DNA from: Deltaproteobacteria bacterium
GTDB taxonomy: Bacteria > Desulfobacterota > Desulfarculia > Adiutricales > Adiutricaceae
Reading direction: 5' to 3'
NCBI GenBank assembly: GCA_031273455.1
Contig: JAISRZ010000142.1
Location: 1-36,929, forward strand
DNA length: 36,929 bases
Shown here: one piece after another, positions 35,468-36,929 of the stretch
Layout: each line of letters starts with the position of its first letter
Numbering within the stretch: position 1 is the first letter of the stretch
Notes under the pieces: generated by a model
What the model was told of the DNA's origin: nothing
Database searches by the model: none
What the model saw: the letters and a program-made list of their open reading frames with translations, nothing else
Position numbers and translations under genes: made by a program

Positions 35468-35572
35468 ATGGTAAAAGCCAAAGCCAAAAAGTCGCTAGCG
35501 AGAGGTCTTTGGAACTATGAGTTCTTCGGTGAAGCGAAGCTTGTATTCGGGCTTTGGAAACTTTTGGGTTGA
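35468..35572 (+). pseudogene. 34-codon frame, possibly a transposase remnant
   Basis: AGAAAGG lies about 4 nt before an ATG that opens a 34-codon frame containing NYEFFGEAKLVFGLWKLLG, ending at TGA. The motif F-G-x2-x-L-V-x-x-L-W-x-L-L-G resembles the region following the N-terminus of IS1634-like transposases. The frame continues after the stop as IYFGHLCPV. It could also be a true small protein because of the RBS. Confidence 0.25.
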
Positions 35573-35965
35573 TCTATTTCGGCCACTTATGTCCGGTGAG
35601 CTAATGGCCAGACATCGATTATCGGGTACGTAACTATTTCAGAGTTAAATGTTCGTATTTATCGATTAATAATATAAACTGTAGACTGTAAATCATCTAT
35701 AAAACTGTATTTATAATATAAAAAGAATTATTTGCAGTTTAAAGGATATTAATGCGACATTGTAACATTATTTTTACATATTTATACTTTATAAACATTA
35801 ATATTTTTTTATTATTATTTGCGTATTTAACTATTTATTATCAAATCATATGAAACAATAAATTAAATATTTAATTATATGTATATGCTCAAAATTAAGC
35901 ATAAATTCTAAGACCATCATCTGGACGCTCTGTGGTATTTATCGCGTTTTTAAAATCGCTATTTC

Positions 35966-35995
35966 TTGACTTTGACCTATGGCTTTTGGTAAAAT
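35966..35995 (+). promoter_or_regulatory. Sigma-70-like promoter upstream of the right-edge gene
   Basis: TTGACT (35966-35971) and TAAAAT (35990-35995) with an 18-bp spacer. The expected start near 36002 would give a leader of about 155 nt before the ATG at 36158. Confidence 0.55.
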
Positions 35996-36048
35996 GTTTT
36001 CAGGTTGTGGTTTTTTTTTAGTCTAAAAAATTTTTTTAATGATTGACC

Positions 36049-36085
36049 CTGTCCCATAGACCCTGTCTCATAGGGACGGTTTTTT
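36049..36085 (+). terminator. Terminator-like hairpin in the leader of the right-edge gene
   Basis: CTGTCCC (36049-36055) pairs with GGGACGG (36073-36079; one G-U) and is followed by T6 at 36080-36085. The inner CCCTGTCTCATAGGG could form an alternative fold. It lies between the promoter and the gene, so it could be an attenuator or end a short RNA. Confidence 0.55.
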
Positions 36086-36157
36086 AACAATTTAACTTAT
36101 TTTTTATCCGCTACGATTTTTTAACTATTGCACCTAAGGAATGTTTAGACGCGGCTT

Positions 36158-36929
36158 ATGACTGAGAATAAAGATAACACCCCAGATAACATTGTCAAAA
36201 TTGACTTCAATAACTTCATTGGCATTATTAACAAACTTAATATCAATAACATCAATGTCGAGATTGACAAAATTAACAAAAATTACGATAATGAGAGCAA
36301 TTATATCATTAATATCATTGATAAGATTGACGCGAGCAAGAAGTTAGCTAAAACTATTCAGTATGATAAAGAATACATTGACCTAATTAGCAAGCTAGTC
36401 GCTTCTGTTGACATTAAAAATTTTTTGTCTAGCCTTGGAATTTACGAAAAAGAATACCTTGATAATGTTGATTTTGTACCCGCTGATAAAGAATTTGTAT
36501 TATCTATTTTAAAGACTGTAAGAGCGGACTATTTAGTAGCTTTTGAACATAAATGTCCTGTAAGTGGAAAAACAATTTTAGATGTTTGCATAGTAGAATT
36601 TGAGTCACAATATCATTTTAAAGACAACGCAAAACATCTTAACTATTATTCAGCATCTTATGACAGATATAATAACCCTGATGTTGAATTAAACATTAAT
36701 TTTACGATTATTTATGGACCTAGTGTTTCATCAAGGCCTAAAAAAATTTTAGATACTCCTGTTATAAAATTTACGCCTAAACGTATTTATATATCTGATA
36801 CTAAAAAGGTGGAATTTTTAAATAAAACAGCGGTAACGTTGTCTTCAGGTGAAATAATTTCACTTATGGATCTTATACGTCTTTTTTTTCTTCCAAAAGT
36901 TACCAATGATTACAGTTTCCGTCTATTTA
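36158..36929 (+). CDS. AT-rich gene with PD-(D/E)XK-like features (Rpn-like?), 3' truncated by window edge
   Basis: The frame stays open from ATG 36158 to the window end (257 codons visible). The N-terminal 60 residues are rich in Asn, Ile and Lys (IVKIDFNNFIGIINKLNINN). In the middle, RADYLVAFEHK is followed by LDVCIVEFESQYHF and YYSASYDRY; the D ... E-F-E arrangement followed by an aromatic Y-Y resembles Rpn/PD-(D/E)XK transposase-like nucleases, although a Q replaces the usual Lys or Gln position variably in that family. The only nearby SD-like AAGGA lies 17 nt upstream and directly before another ATG (36141) that encodes a six-codon frame ending in TGA overlapping this ATG. Acquired DNA is likely from the AT-rich composition. 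Family assignment is tentative. Confidence 0.6.
   Translation, partial: MTENKDNTPDNIVKIDFNNFIGIINKLNINNINVEIDKINKNYDNESNYIINIIDKIDASKKLAKTIQYDKEYIDLISKLVASVDIKNFLSSLGIYEKEYLDNVDFVPADKEFVLSILKTVRADYLVAFEHKCPVSGKTILDVCIVEFESQYHFKDNAKHLNYYSASYDRYNNPDVELNINFTIIYGPSVSSRPKKILDTPVIKFTPKRIYISDTKKVEFLNKTAVTLSSGEIISLMDLIRLFFLPKVTNDYSFRLF

Larger units (their letters stand above)
34835..36157. other. About 1.3 kb without an intact gene
   Basis: 34.93-35.6 kb is GC-richer and contains broken frames that look like transposase debris (for example RQIFKTKYIATRPARAHLER near 35.08-35.14 kb). 35.6-35.95 kb is extremely AT-rich. The right end holds a promoter and terminator (listed). Confidence 0.5.

Overview
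The window looks like a chromosomal stretch of a Gram-negative, probably anaerobic and possibly host- or gut-associated bacterium. The Gram-negative call rests on a classical autotransporter, a two-partner-secretion type exoprotein and several periplasmic binding proteins. The anaerobic hint is the class 1B dihydroorotate dehydrogenase pair PyrD/PyrK. A Desulfobacterota (deltaproteobacterial) origin would fit, but this is inference and nothing here proves it. Only about 70% of the window is coding. The rest is AT-rich spacer, tandem repeats and gene debris, so the genome seems to be decaying or rearranging.

Layout. 1-4.1 kb: the 3' part of an AAA-ATPase-like/PD-(D/E)XK protein, gene debris, an AT-rich COG3950-type ATPase and an orphan BtuF/FepB-like binding protein. 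4.1-10.7 kb, minus strand: a tight three-gene unit of two single-pass membrane-anchored envelope proteins and a 945-residue protein shaped like an SF1 (Upf1/Dna2) helicase with PLD-like and zinc-ribbon regions but without its ATPase motifs. 11.3-15.4 kb, minus strand: an operon PgeF-like - pyrK - pyrD - ADP-ribosylglycohydrolase-like, ending in a strong structured terminator. 16.1-20.6 kb, minus strand: a TpsA-like exoprotein with GLUG repeats, preceded by an orphan ModA-like binding protein. 20.6-25 kb: no clear gene; instead a duplicated hairpin element, transposase-like and nuclease-like debris, a 26-copy 21/22-bp minisatellite and an 8-9 bp AGCC repeat. 25-27.1 kb, minus strand: a second AAA-ATPase-like protein whose nuclease motif is degenerate. 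27.9-29.6 kb: a NahK-like kinase and a DUF2284 cysteine-rich protein, convergent. 30.2-33.8 kb: two long CT microsatellites inside a duplicated 188-bp element, just upstream of an autotransporter. 34.1-34.8 kb: an AT-rich toxin-antitoxin pair with a PIN-domain VapC-like toxin. 34.9-36.1 kb: debris. The right edge holds the 5' part of an AT-rich gene with a PD-(D/E)XK-like look and a promoter/terminator leader.

Themes. Surface exposure and variation are prominent (TpsA-like protein, autotransporter behind CT tracts, many short tandem repeats). PD-(D/E)XK proteins are repeated, with one apparently intact motif, one degenerate, one relic and one candidate at the right edge. Three protein families here have lost catalytic residues (helicase-like, ADP-ribosylhydrolase-like, AAA/nuclease). 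The best candidates for something undescribed are the pseudo-helicase plus membrane-protein operon, the CT-repeat autotransporter switch, and the 21/22-bp repeat array that stays open in all three plus-strand frames.
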